Assembly (NCBI RefSeq): GCF_004765805.1
Contig: NZ_ML219773.1
Span: 744,001-808,000, forward strand
Length of the DNA: 64,000 nt
Reading direction: 5' to 3'
From: Halorussus halobius
GTDB taxonomy: Archaea > Halobacteriota > Halobacteria > Halobacteriales > Haladaptataceae
The first letter of the stretch is position 1. Each line of letters begins with the position of its first letter. The translations under genes and the position numbers were made by a program. Of the stretch, positions 35,204-43,373 are shown piece after piece. The notes under the pieces were generated by a model. The model was given only the letters and a program-made list of their open reading frames with translations, searched no databases and was not told the DNA's origin.

Positions 35204-36181
35204 CTACTCGTTCCGGTCCCGCGGCGAGGGGACTCCTTCGTCAACCGACCCCTCGCCGGACGTCCCGACGCCGTCCTCGGCCGTGACGTCGTCTCCGGAC
35301 GACTCCGCGCCGGGCTCGCCCTCACTGGGGAGGAACTCGGGGCGCTCGTCGCCGTCGAGGCCGACGGCCCGGAGCCGGTTGCGGTACTCCTCGGAGCGAA
35401 AGCGGTCCGAGAGCCGGGCGTTGGCCACCAGCAGGAAGACGAACCCGCCGAACAGCAGAAAGCCCAGCCCCGCCACGATGGCGATGACGACCGTCTGTCC
35501 GCTGATGTCGAAGAGGAACCACGACAGCAACAACACCACGCCCGCGAGGACGTGGACCGCTCCGATGACCTGTAACAGTCGATTGCCGAGTTCCCCCGAC
35601 CCCTCGGGCACCTCGGCCGGGTCGGGGAGCACGTCGCCCTCGGGCGGGTCGGGCACCTCGTAGCTCTCCATCGACGCCAGCGCCACCGAGGGCTTCACGT
35701 CCCGGAGGACCGTCCCGCTCCCCTCGACGGTGCCGTCGGGCGACACCACGGCGTACCCCTCGTCGGAGTACGCCAGCAGGCGGCCCTCGCCGTCCCGTTC
35801 GACCCGTTCGAGGACGGCGAACACGTCCCGGTCGGCCACCCGATTCGCGAGGTCGGCCTCCACCCGGTCGAGGAGCCGGTCGCCGGTTATCCACGCGTCG
35901 TGGTCGAACGCGGCCTCCCACTCCTCGTAGCTCATCTCCGCCATGTCTCCGGGGCCGAAGTCCTCGAAGTCGTAGCGCTCTTCGACCTCCTCGGGGGTCG
36001 GTCGGTCGCGGTCCTCGCCGCCCGCGTCGGGGGCCTCCCCGCCGGCGTCGCGGTCCGCCGCGGGGGTCCGGGCGTTCGTCGCGACCGGCTCGTCCTCTCG
36101 GTCGGAGTCGTCCATCGCGCCGGAGTCGTCCGCAGAGCCGCCGGGTGATTCGCCCGTGCGGTCGTCCGAGGCGTCGGTCAT
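35204..36181 (-). CDS. DUF7319-like protein with two membrane spans
   Basis: 325 residues: an acidic disordered N-terminus (about 90), a soluble domain (DFEDFGPGDMAEMSYEEWEAAFDHDAWITGDRLLDRV and onward), two C-terminal spans (LLQVIGAVHVLAGVVLLLSWF, VIAIVAGLGFLLFGGFVFLLV) and an acidic tail. Resembles DUF7319, syntenic with the bc operon. Function unknown. ATG 36179-36181. Confidence 0.75.
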   Translation of the reverse strand: MTDASDDRTGESPGGSADDSGAMDDSDREDEPVATNARTPAADRDAGGEAPDAGGEDRDRPTPEEVEERYDFEDFGPGDMAEMSYEEWEAAFDHDAWITGDRLLDRVEADLANRVADRDVFAVLERVERDGEGRLLAYSDEGYAVVSPDGTVEGSGTVLRDVKPSVALASMESYEVPDPPEGDVLPDPAEVPEGSGELGNRLLQVIGAVHVLAGVVLLLSWFLFDISGQTVVIAIVAGLGFLLFGGFVFLLVANARLSDRFRSEEYRNRLRAVGLDGDERPEFLPSEGEPGAESSGDDVTAEDGVGTSGEGSVDEGVPSPRDRNE

Positions 36182-36283
36182 CGTCCGGAACTCACGTCCG
36201 GAGCCGCATAAGCGCCCCGACACTCCGCCGGGACCGCGACCGGGCCCCAGTCGGCGCCGACGCGACGAGCGGCGCGGGCTTCG

Positions 36284-36946
36284 TCAGAACCCGACCCACT
36301 CCCGCGGGTGGTCGTCCAGCCCCCGGACGCGAAGCTCGGTCGTCCCGTCCTCGTCGCGGACGTCGACGCGGGCGTCGCAGAACTGCGCGATGGTGCTCAC
36401 CACGCGCTCGTCCTGCGTCGCCGGGTCGATGAGGAACACGCCCAGCCCGTCGGCGGCGTCGATGCGGCCGCCGATGGTGTGGACGAACCGCGAGACGGTC
36501 CGGAACTCCGAGTACATCAGTAGAGTCGACAGCGAGTACAGCCCCGCGCGGACCCGCTCGCCACCGTTGCGGTGGACCGAGCCGTACAGCCCCGAGAACT
36601 CGATGCCGATGCCGGTCAGGTCGCTCGGACTCGACACGGTGGCGATGTTCTCGTCGTCCCCGTCGCGTCCGTGCTGGTTGCCCACGCAGTCGACGATGCC
36701 GAATCGGGAGCGGGACATGCCGCCGCACAGGTGGTCGCACTGGGCCAGCAGCTTCTCGCCGGTCTTGTTGGTCGTGACGAACATCATCCCCTCGCCCAGG
36801 TCGTTGCCGTCGGTGACGAGTCGGAGCGCGACCTCCCGCGCGCCACTCATCGCGGGGCCGGCGACCAGCAGATTCGTGCCGGGGTCCACGCCGTGCAGCG
36901 GCAGGTCGTCGCCGAACCGATACGGCTTCCTGGCGCGCTGGCTCAC
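36284..36946 (-). CDS. RecA-fold (DUF7504-like) signalling protein with degenerate Walker A
   Basis: 220 residues with the RAD55/KaiC-like fold. The position of Walker A reads AGPAMSGAREVAL, where the Lys and Ser/Thr are Arg and Glu, so ATP hydrolysis is unlikely. A Walker B-like hydrophobic strand ends GVFLIDP. GTG start in a 4-nt overlap with the receiver-GAF gene upstream, so the two act together. Resembles DUF7504, common next to haloarchaeal sensor proteins. Confidence 0.8.
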   Translation of the reverse strand: MSQRARKPYRFGDDLPLHGVDPGTNLLVAGPAMSGAREVALRLVTDGNDLGEGMMFVTTNKTGEKLLAQCDHLCGGMSRSRFGIVDCVGNQHGRDGDDENIATVSSPSDLTGIGIEFSGLYGSVHRNGGERVRAGLYSLSTLLMYSEFRTVSRFVHTIGGRIDAADGLGVFLIDPATQDERVVSTIAQFCDARVDVRDEDGTTELRVRGLDDHPREWVGF

Positions 36947-37878
36947 GACCCGTCGCCCCCCGTCCCGTGGTCGTCGGGTCCGGACGGCCGGCTCGACAGC
37001 CGGTGGCGGAGCTCTATCACGCTCATCGCGAGCTCCGCGAGCGTGTCGAGATACTCCCGGTCGTCGGTCGAGAAGGTCCGGGGCTCCTCGTCGTAGACGC
37101 ACAGCGTACCGATACAGAGTCCGCCGTCGGTGACGAGGGTAGCGCCCGCGTACGAACGGATGCCGAGCTCGTCGAGGCTCTCGTTGTCCGCGAACCGGGG
37201 GTCGGCCTTCACGTCGCCGATGACCGTGATCTCGCCCGCGTCGAGTATCGTGTACGTGCAGATCGAGTCCTCGCGGGCTGTCGGGGTCCAATCGGCCCCG
37301 TGACACGCCAGGAACTCCTGGCTGTGCTCCTTGATGAGGTTCACCGACGCTTTCGGCGCGTCGAAGTACCGGGCCGCGAGGTCGGTTATCCGCTTGACGT
37401 CGGACCGCAGGGACTCCGAGTCGAGTTCGTAGGCGTCGAGGGCGTCGAGGCGGTCGGCCTCGTTCTGCGGGAGCGGGTACGCGCTCTGGGTCCGTGAGCC
37501 GAGAGTGAACTCCACCACCCGGCACAGTTCCTCGACCGCACCGGGGCCGCCCTTCGGGACGAACTCGGTGACGACGTCGGCGGCCCCGTCGGTGTCGATC
37601 GCCGCGCGGTCGGTCCCGGTGTAGAGGACGCAACCGGCGTCCGGAGCGACCGTCCGGACGTGTTCGGCGAGGTCCAGCCCGGTCCCGTCGGGGAGGTCGT
37701 ACGCGGTCACCACGCAGTCGACCGGACGGTCCTGCAGGACCTCCTTCGCGTCGGCGAGCGACGTCGCGGCGACGAACGTCCCGTCCCGCGCCTGCCCGCG
37801 CAGGCGCTCCAGCGCGGTCGCGCTCGACGACTCCTCGCCGTCCACGTACAGCACGGTGTCGTTCGGCATCTGGGTCAC
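36943..37878 (-). CDS. Receiver plus GAF domain signalling protein
   Basis: 311 residues. The receiver-like domain (about 1-125) has VLYVDGEESS, VVTAYDLPDGTGLDL and a Lys in FVPKGG. The phospho-acceptor position reads TAYDLPDG (Asp present). After a short linker, a GAF domain (about 150-295) with ICTYTILDAGEITVIGDVKADPRFADNESL. Probably a sensor/response regulator lacking a DNA-binding output. GTG 37878 or ATG 37869 is the start; TATA AATTTAAT (37905-37912) fits GTG. Confidence 0.85.
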   Translation of the reverse strand: MTQMPNDTVLYVDGEESSSATALERLRGQARDGTFVAATSLADAKEVLQDRPVDCVVTAYDLPDGTGLDLAEHVRTVAPDAGCVLYTGTDRAAIDTDGAADVVTEFVPKGGPGAVEELCRVVEFTLGSRTQSAYPLPQNEADRLDALDAYELDSESLRSDVKRITDLAARYFDAPKASVNLIKEHSQEFLACHGADWTPTAREDSICTYTILDAGEITVIGDVKADPRFADNESLDELGIRSYAGATLVTDGGLCIGTLCVYDEEPRTFSTDDREYLDTLAELAMSVIELRHRLSSRPSGPDDHGTGGDGS

Positions 37879-37904
37879 TTACCACCACGTAGCGCCCGCC
37901 GGGG

Positions 37905-37912
37905 ATTAAATT
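37905..37912 (-). promoter_or_regulatory. TATA box of receiver-GAF operon
   Basis: AATTTAAT on the minus strand predicts transcription from about 37881, three nt before GTG 37878. Confidence 0.55.
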
Positions 37913-38007
37913 TGGCATGTCCCGACGGTCGACCGCGGCCGGTCGTGGGCCCGCCCACTCGGGGGATTTTCGCACACCTTAACCCGGCTCGCTCCCAACC
38001 GCCGCAC

Positions 38008-38505
38008 ATGGTCAGCGACGCCCTCGTCGCCACGGCGGTCGCGGTCGTCGTCACCGCGAGCCTCCCGTTCTACCTCTACGGCGCGTGGTACATCCTCGAA
38101 CAGGCGGTGGTGACGTGGGACGTGCTGGTCCACCACCTCAAGTTCATCGCCGTGGGACTGGCCCTGACCACGATTCCGGTCGTGACCTGGATGGCCCCGC
38201 GCTTTCTCGACCAGATCGGCGGGCTCTCGGCCGTCCACGTCTTCCTCGGGCTGCAGGCGTACGCGATGCTGGCGGTCGCGCTCACCGGTATCGTCCGCAT
38301 CTTCCAGGTCAAGCGCAGCCACGACCTCTACGAGAGGGGACCGGACGAGCGCGACGAGGACGTCGACATCGGCGACCTCCACGAGAACATGAGCGCGTGG
38401 CGGGCTCGGCTTCGGATGGGCGTCGCGGGCTACGTGCTGTTCTGGCTGCTGGCCTGGCTGGTCGGACTGCTCCGGTACGTCAACCGCTACCTGCTGTTCG
38501 GGTGA
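38008..38505 (+). CDS. Membrane protein of the cytochrome bc region (DUF7321-like)
   Basis: 165 residues, four spans. Conserved-looking HH in VLVHHLKFIAVGLALTT near residue 43 and HVFLGLQAYAML near 77 are possible heme ligands. A cytoplasmic acidic loop (ERGPDERDEDVDIGDLHENM) precedes the last span. Resembles DUF7321. Function unknown. Starts after an ACACCTTAACC promoter-like box. Confidence 0.75.
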   Translation: MVSDALVATAVAVVVTASLPFYLYGAWYILEQAVVTWDVLVHHLKFIAVGLALTTIPVVTWMAPRFLDQIGGLSAVHVFLGLQAYAMLAVALTGIVRIFQVKRSHDLYERGPDERDEDVDIGDLHENMSAWRARLRMGVAGYVLFWLLAWLVGLLRYVNRYLLFG

Positions 38506-38516
38506 CGCCCCGGGGG

Positions 38517-38972
38517 TCAGAGCGACCGCGACGCGGTGCTGGCGTCGGCGCGCACGACGGTCCCGCGCTCGACGTCGTCGGCGACCGTCGTTCCGGCCCC
38601 GACGACAGCGTTCTCCCCGACGGTGACGCCGGGTAAAACGACCGCCCCGGCACCGACGAACGCGCCGTCCTCGATTACCACCTCGCCGAAGGTGTCGTTC
38701 CTGAACTCCATCCCCGTCTCCGAGCGGTCGTGAGTGACGCCGACGACGGACGCGTTCGGGCCGACCTGTACGCGCTCGCCGAGCCGAGCGTTCTCGACGT
38801 AGCAGTTGGCGTTGACGTCGGCGGGTCCCGCCACGACCGACTTCTTTATCGACGTTCGTTCGTACACGCGGGAACCGGACCCGATTCTGGAGTCGTGGAC
38901 GGTGACGTACTCGCGTATCTCCACGTCGCCGAGCGTCGAGTCGACGACCGATGCGGTCTCGTCGATGGCCAT
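38517..38972 (-). CDS. Hexapeptide-repeat acyltransferase-like protein
   Basis: 151 residues, left-handed beta-helix. Imperfect hexapeptide turns run throughout (VVDSTLGDVEIREYVTV, AFVGAGAVVLPGVTVGENAVVGAGTTVADDV). Gamma-carbonic-anhydrase or acyltransferase families share this fold. I do not see the three-His zinc site of the former, so acyltransferase is more likely. Convergent with the gene upstream, 11 nt apart. Confidence 0.8.
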   Translation of the reverse strand: MAIDETASVVDSTLGDVEIREYVTVHDSRIGSGSRVYERTSIKKSVVAGPADVNANCYVENARLGERVQVGPNASVVGVTHDRSETGMEFRNDTFGEVVIEDGAFVGAGAVVLPGVTVGENAVVGAGTTVADDVERGTVVRADASTASRSL

Positions 38973-39048
38973 GCACTATCGGCGAGCCCACCGCCAATCA
39001 GTGTTCCGGAGCCGACAGGTCGGAGACGACGGTCCGGTTCGGCGCGGG

Positions 39049-39735
39049 TCAGCCCCACGCCTCGCCGCTGGCGAGGTCGACGTCGTGGTCGAGCTTCGAG
39101 GAGGGACAGCGGTCTTCGAGTACGCAGTCGGCACAATCGGGGTTGCGCGCGGTGCAGGTCGCCCGGCCGTGGCTTATCATGAGGTGGGTGTACTGCTGCC
39201 AGTCCTCCTCGGGCACCACGCCGAAGAGGTCCTGTTCGATGGCCTCGGGGCGTTTCTCCTCGGTGATTCCGAGCCGGCGCGAGAGCCGCTGGACGTGGGT
39301 GTCGACCACGATGCCCTCCACGACGTCGTGGCCGTGCTGGAGGACGACGTTGGCGGTCTTGCGCCCGACGCCCTTGAGTTCGGTCAGCTCGTCCATCGTG
39401 TCGGGGACCTCGCCGTCGTACTCGTCGAGCATGAGCTGTGCGGAGGTCTTGAGGTAGTCGGCCTTGCTGTTGTGGTAGGTGATGGAGTCGATGTCCTCGG
39501 ACAGTTCGTCGACGTCGGCCTCGGCGTAGTCCTCGACCGACTGATACTTTTCGAACAGGTGTTCGGTCTCCTGGTTCACGCGCTCGTCGGTACACTGGGC
39601 CGAGAGGACGACCGCGACGAGGAGTTCGAGCCGGTTCGAGAAGTCGAGCGAGATGGTGGTGTCGGGGTACTCCTCGTAGAGGCGGTCGATGACTTCCTCG
39701 GCTTGCGCTTTGCGGGTGTCGCGGGGTTCTCCCAT
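39049..39735 (-). CDS. nth: Endonuclease III (DNA glycosylase/AP lyase)
   Basis: 228 residues. Helix-hairpin-helix LTELKGVGRKTANVVLQHG, followed by the catalytic Asp in VVDTHVQRLSRRLG, and the 4Fe-4S cluster motif C-x6-C-x2-C-x5-C (CTARNPDCADCVLEDRC). Removes oxidised pyrimidines and nicks the abasic site. ATG 39733-39735. Confidence 0.95.
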   Translation of the reverse strand: MGEPRDTRKAQAEEVIDRLYEEYPDTTISLDFSNRLELLVAVVLSAQCTDERVNQETEHLFEKYQSVEDYAEADVDELSEDIDSITYHNSKADYLKTSAQLMLDEYDGEVPDTMDELTELKGVGRKTANVVLQHGHDVVEGIVVDTHVQRLSRRLGITEEKRPEAIEQDLFGVVPEEDWQQYTHLMISHGRATCTARNPDCADCVLEDRCPSSKLDHDVDLASGEAWG

Positions 39736-39830
39736 GTGTCGGTGGTCGGGTGGGCGCGCTTTGAATCTTGTTCGTCGTCGGGGGCGCGAGATTCGGTTGC
39801 GACGAGATGCGTCCGCGTGGAAAGGGGTCG

Positions 39831-39868
39831 GCGTCGAGTGGGTCCGCGTCGAGTGGGTCCGCGTCGAA
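39831..39868. repeat. Tandem repeat, 15 bp x 2.5
   Basis: GCGTCGAGTGGGTCC at 39831 and 39846, then a partial copy. Just outside the tail of element copy B1. Confidence 0.7.
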
Positions 39869-39920
39869 ACCGATGCAGGAGCGGCTCAACGGAAGCGAAC
39901 GACGCCGACGAACCGAAGCT

Positions 39921-40143
39921 CGCTACTGCCGGGACCTATGAGTGACCGCACCCGTACCGCCACTGCACCGCACCCGCACCGCCACTGCACCGCACCCGCA
40001 CAGCCCCGCCCCGCACCGCGACTGCACTCCAATCGCCACTGCACAGCACGGGCCTCACGCCTCCCCAGCCGATTGCGGTCCTCGGCCTCCGGCCCTGCGG
40101 TCCTCATCCCTCGCGCGCTATCGTCGGCCCACGAGGGGCCGAC
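39921..40143 (-). repeat. Dispersed haloarchaeal element, copy B1
   Basis: On the minus strand: hairpin with 8-bp stem (GTCGGCCC, loop ACGAG on the plus strand, 40123-40143), purine block with two GAGGACCGCA motifs, CTGGGGAGGCGTGAGGC, long GCGGTGCGGGT/GCAGTGGCG repeats (about 39946-40060) and tail GGCAGTAGCGAGCTTCG (39924-39940). The longest copy in the window. Confidence 0.85.
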
Positions 40144-40194
40144 AGCGCACGCCAAAATCCAGTTTCGGCGTCGTGCAAGTCTCGCGTCGGACCC

Positions 40195-40345
40195 GGCGCG
40201 CGCTGGCGCGGTCCTCGTGACCGCGCCAACGCGTGCGAGGGAGGGGCGCTCTCGTGCGCCCCGAGGCTGGGGAGGGGTGAGGCTCGCTGTCGCGGTGCGG
40301 TGCGGGTGCGGTCACTCACTTGTCTCGGCAGTAGCTAGCTTCGTC
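40195..40345 (+). repeat. Dispersed haloarchaeal element, copy B2
   Basis: Plus orientation, back to back with B1. Two hairpins: a 10-bp stem with loop CTCGT (40204-40228) and a 7-bp stem GGGGCGC with loop TCTCGT (40243-40262). Then GGCTGGGGAGGGGTGAGGC, GCGGTGCGGTGCGG repeats and the tail CTCGGCAGTAGCTAGCTTCG. Confidence 0.85.
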
Positions 40346-40361
40346 GTCACAGAATCCTCCA

Positions 40362-40500
40362 ACCAGCATCCACCAATCAGCAGCCACCAATCAGCATCCT
40401 CCGACCAACATCCTCCAACCAGCATCCTCCGACCAACATCCACCACTCAGAACCCGCCAACCAGCATCTCATCACGCAAAACCCGCCAACCGGAACCCCA
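40362..40500. repeat. Tandem array, about 14 bp x 8-9
   Basis: Units close to ATCCTCCAACCAGC and ATCCACCAATCAGC run from just after the B2 tail toward the mvaD promoter, with increasing divergence. Same composition class as the 19-bp array after copy A. Confidence 0.75.
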
Positions 40501-40593
40501 CCACGCAGCATCCACCGCGCCCGAACACACCAGACGCGCTCCCGAGTCCACGACCGAATCCCGTCCCCGAGCAACCCGCTCCGCGTTTCGAGA

Positions 40594-40601
40594 GTTTTAA
40601 C
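40594..40601 (+). promoter_or_regulatory. TATA box of mvaD
   Basis: GTTTTAAC centred 28 nt before ATG 40626, predicting a leaderless mRNA. Confidence 0.6.
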
Positions 40602-40625
40602 CCCGCTACCCACGCGCGTCCATCC

Positions 40626-41609
40626 ATGAAGGCGACCGCGACGGCCCACCCGATACAGGGGCTGGTCAAGTATCACGGGATGCGCGACGAGCAACTGCGA
40701 CTCCCGTACCACGACTCCATCAGCGTCTGCACCGCGCCGAGCCACACCACGACCACCGTCGAGTTCGACCCCGACCTCGATTCGGACACCTTCGTCGTCG
40801 GCGGCGAGCAACTCGACGCCCACGAGGCCGACCGCGTGGCGAACGTCGTGGCGCGGGTTCGGGACCTCGCGGACGCCGACCACGCCGAGTACCCGGTCCG
40901 ACTGGAGAGCGAGAACTCGTTCCCCTCGAACGTCGGTCTGGGCTCGTCGTCGTCGGGGTTCGCGGCGGCCGCGATGGCGCTCTCGGAGGCGGCCGACCTC
41001 GACCTCACTCGCCCCGAAATATCGACCATCGCGCGCCGCGGGTCGTCGTCGGCGGCCCGCGCGGTCACGGGCGGCTTCTCGGACCTCCACGCCGGACTCG
41101 ACGACGAGGACTGTCGCTCCGAACGGCTCGACTCGCCGCTCGAAGACGACCTGCGAATCGTGGCGGGGCTCGTGCCGGCGTACAAGGAGACCGAACACGC
41201 CCACCGCGAGGCCGCCGACAGCCACATGTTCGAGGCGCGGCTCGCCCACATTCACGACCAGCTCGCGGAGGTGCGAAACGCGCTCCGCGAGGGCGACTTC
41301 CGCCGGGTGTTCGAGACCGCCGAACACGACTCGCTGTCGCTCGCGGCCACCACGATGACCGGTCCCGCCGGGTGGGTGTACTGGAAGCCCGACACCATCG
41401 AAATCTTCGACGCGGTCCGCGACCTCCGCGAGGCGGAGGACGTGCCCGTCTACTTCTCGACCGACACGGGCGCGAGCGTCTACGTCAACACCACCGCCGA
41501 GCACGTCGACCGCGTCGAGGAAGTCGTCGCCGACTGCGGCGTCGAGACGATGGTCTGGGAGGTCGGCGGCCCCGCAGAGGTCCGCCCGGAGAGCGACGCG
41601 CTGTTCTGA
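40626..41609 (+). CDS. mvaD: Phosphomevalonate decarboxylase
   Basis: 327 residues, GHMP kinase fold. Motifs: ATAHPIQGLVKYHGM at the N-terminus, ATP loop NVGLGSSSSGFAAAAMALS near 100-115, GGFSDLHAGL near 155. Haloarchaea use the mevalonate pathway branch in which phosphomevalonate is decarboxylated to isopentenyl phosphate, then phosphorylated. Isopentenyl phosphate feeds archaeol lipids and retinal/quinones. Full length. Confidence 0.92.
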   Translation: MKATATAHPIQGLVKYHGMRDEQLRLPYHDSISVCTAPSHTTTTVEFDPDLDSDTFVVGGEQLDAHEADRVANVVARVRDLADADHAEYPVRLESENSFPSNVGLGSSSSGFAAAAMALSEAADLDLTRPEISTIARRGSSSAARAVTGGFSDLHAGLDDEDCRSERLDSPLEDDLRIVAGLVPAYKETEHAHREAADSHMFEARLAHIHDQLAEVRNALREGDFRRVFETAEHDSLSLAATTMTGPAGWVYWKPDTIEIFDAVRDLREAEDVPVYFSTDTGASVYVNTTAEHVDRVEEVVADCGVETMVWEVGGPAEVRPESDALF

Positions 41610-41668
41610 GCCCGCTCGCGCGGTCCGGTCCGTACTTCTAAGCCGCTCCGCTCCCAACACCCGACCGA

Positions 41669-42871
41669 ATGCGAATAGCCGTCCTCGGCGCGGGCTACGC
41701 CGGACTCGCCCTCGCGCGAAAGCTGGAGCGCACCGTCCCCGACGACGTGGAGATACTGGTCGTCGAGCGGACCGGAACCCACCTCGTCCAGCACGAACTC
41801 CACCGGGTCGTCCGCCGGCCCTCGCTGGCCGACGACGTCGTGGTCGACCTCGACGACGTGTTAGCGCGCGCGACCGTCCGCGAGGCGGAAGTGGTCGACG
41901 TGGACCCCGACGCGGGAAGCCTCACGCTCTCTGGCGGCGAGACCATCGACTACGACTACGGCGCGGTGTGTCTCGGGGCCGAGACCGCCTTCTACGACCT
42001 GCCGGGGGTCGAAGACCACGCCACGCCGCTCAAGACCCTCGACCACGCCGCGGAGATTCGCGAGGAGTTCCTCGACGCGCTCGACGCCGCGAGCGGTGAC
42101 GACTCGCCCGCCCGCGTCGTCGTCGGCGGCGCGGGGCTGTCGGGCGTGCAGGTCGCGGGCGAGTTGACCGCGCTGGCCGACGAGCGCGACGCCGGCGACG
42201 CGGTGACGGTCACGCTGCTCGAACGACTCGACAGCGTCGCGCCCGCCTTTCCAGAGAACTTCCAGCAGGCCGTCCGCGAGGAGTTGGCGGCCAGAGACGT
42301 CGCGGTCCGGACCGGCGCGGCCGTGGCGAGCGCGACCGACGAGGCGGTCGAACTCGACGGGGGCGAGCGACTCGACTACGACCAGTTCGTCTGGACCGGC
42401 GGCATCCGGGGGCCGGACGCGCTCGGCGGCGAGCGCCCGGCGGTCGAGAACACCTTACGGCTCGGCGACGGGACGTTCGTCGTCGGCGACGCGGCCCGCG
42501 TGGTGGACGCCGACGGCGAACCGGTGCCCGCGAGCGCACAGGCCGCCGTCCGGGAGGCGCGGGTCGTCGCCGAGAACGTCGCGAAACTGGTCGCCCACGA
42601 CCGAGAGGGCGACGGGGTGTTCGAGCCGCGACTCGACCCCTTCGCCTTCGACTCGCCGGGGTGGCTGGTGTCGGTCGGCGACGGCGCGGTCGCGCAGGTC
42701 GGCCCGACCGTCCTCCGGGGCCGGGCCGCGAAGGCGCTGAAGACGACGGTCGGTGCGGGCTACCTCTCGTCGGTCGGCGCGGTGGGCAACGCGGTGGACC
42801 TCGTGAGCGAGGAACTGGGACGCGGGCGACCGTCGGACGACGCCACGGAACCGTCGGACGGGGCGGGATAA
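41669..42871 (+). CDS. FAD-dependent NADH dehydrogenase-like (NDH-2) oxidoreductase
   Basis: 400 residues. FAD Rossmann motif GAGYAGLALARKLE at the start, NAD Rossmann motif VVVGGAGLSGVQVAGELTALA near residue 155, FVVGDAARV near 265 (FAD-binding Asp). C-terminal segment (VLRGRAAKALKTTVGAGYLSSVG) may form the membrane-attaching helix typical of NDH-2. Would pass electrons from NADH to menaquinone without pumping protons. ATG preceded by ACTTCTAAG at leaderless spacing. Confidence 0.88.
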   Translation: MRIAVLGAGYAGLALARKLERTVPDDVEILVVERTGTHLVQHELHRVVRRPSLADDVVVDLDDVLARATVREAEVVDVDPDAGSLTLSGGETIDYDYGAVCLGAETAFYDLPGVEDHATPLKTLDHAAEIREEFLDALDAASGDDSPARVVVGGAGLSGVQVAGELTALADERDAGDAVTVTLLERLDSVAPAFPENFQQAVREELAARDVAVRTGAAVASATDEAVELDGGERLDYDQFVWTGGIRGPDALGGERPAVENTLRLGDGTFVVGDAARVVDADGEPVPASAQAAVREARVVAENVAKLVAHDREGDGVFEPRLDPFAFDSPGWLVSVGDGAVAQVGPTVLRGRAAKALKTTVGAGYLSSVGAVGNAVDLVSEELGRGRPSDDATEPSDGAG

Positions 42872-42888
42872 CCGGGAGAACTCGTCCC

Positions 42889-43278
42889 TCAGAGTCCGGG
42901 GATGCCGATAGCGCTCGCCTCGATGAGCTCGAACGATTCGAGCACGACCAGGACCACCCAGACCGCGAGCCACGCCACCACGCCGATGCCGATGGCCTTG
43001 CCCCAGCCGCCGGGGTACCGAGCGTTGATGACGTACACCCACGCGAGGAGCGCGAGCAGCGACGCGAGTACCGACGCGAGGTCGCCGAGGAGGGGAATCC
43101 ACGTCACCAGTCCGAACACCCCGGTTATCACCCACCAGACGAACGCGCCGACCAGCGCGGTCAGGACCGCGTACTCGTAGTCGTCGCGGTCGACGATGAC
43201 GCGAGCGCCGACGTAGATGCCGAACGCGCCGATGAGGAGGCTCACGACGAATCCGATGAGCAGGTCGAGCAGTGCCAT
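42889..43278 (-). CDS. Membrane protein, unknown
   Basis: 129 residues, four spans, little else. A TATA box (CATATAATA, 43304-43312 minus strand) is centred 30 nt from ATG 43278, so the gene is real. Not recognised. Confidence 0.75.
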   Translation of the reverse strand: MALLDLLIGFVVSLLIGAFGIYVGARVIVDRDDYEYAVLTALVGAFVWWVITGVFGLVTWIPLLGDLASVLASLLALLAWVYVINARYPGGWGKAIGIGVVAWLAVWVVLVVLESFELIEASAIGIPGL

Positions 43279-43303
43279 GTACTCGTAAATGAGCCGACCG
43301 GAC

Positions 43304-43312
43304 TATTATATG
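43304..43312 (-). promoter_or_regulatory. TATA box of membrane protein gene
   Basis: CATATAATA on the minus strand; leaderless spacing to ATG 43278. Confidence 0.6.
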
Positions 43313-43373
43313 TGCCGGGTGCGGTCCCGGAATCGCGCGGGCGAAGCGGGGAGCGCACGCCCGACGCGCACGA

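Larger units (their letters stand above)
39736..40625. other. Gene-free interval with paired dispersed elements
   Basis: 890 bp between divergent nth and mvaD genes. Holds a 15-bp tandem repeat, dispersed element copies B1 (minus) and B2 (plus) with their hairpins, and a 14-bp tandem array. Frames crossing it encode only His/Pro/Ser/Arg-rich low complexity. Confidence 0.75.

Noticed and set aside
39689..40600. 303-residue frame over the element region
   Set aside because: Low-complexity His/Pro/Arg/Ser protein from repeat DNA; the two element copies are in opposite orientation within one frame.
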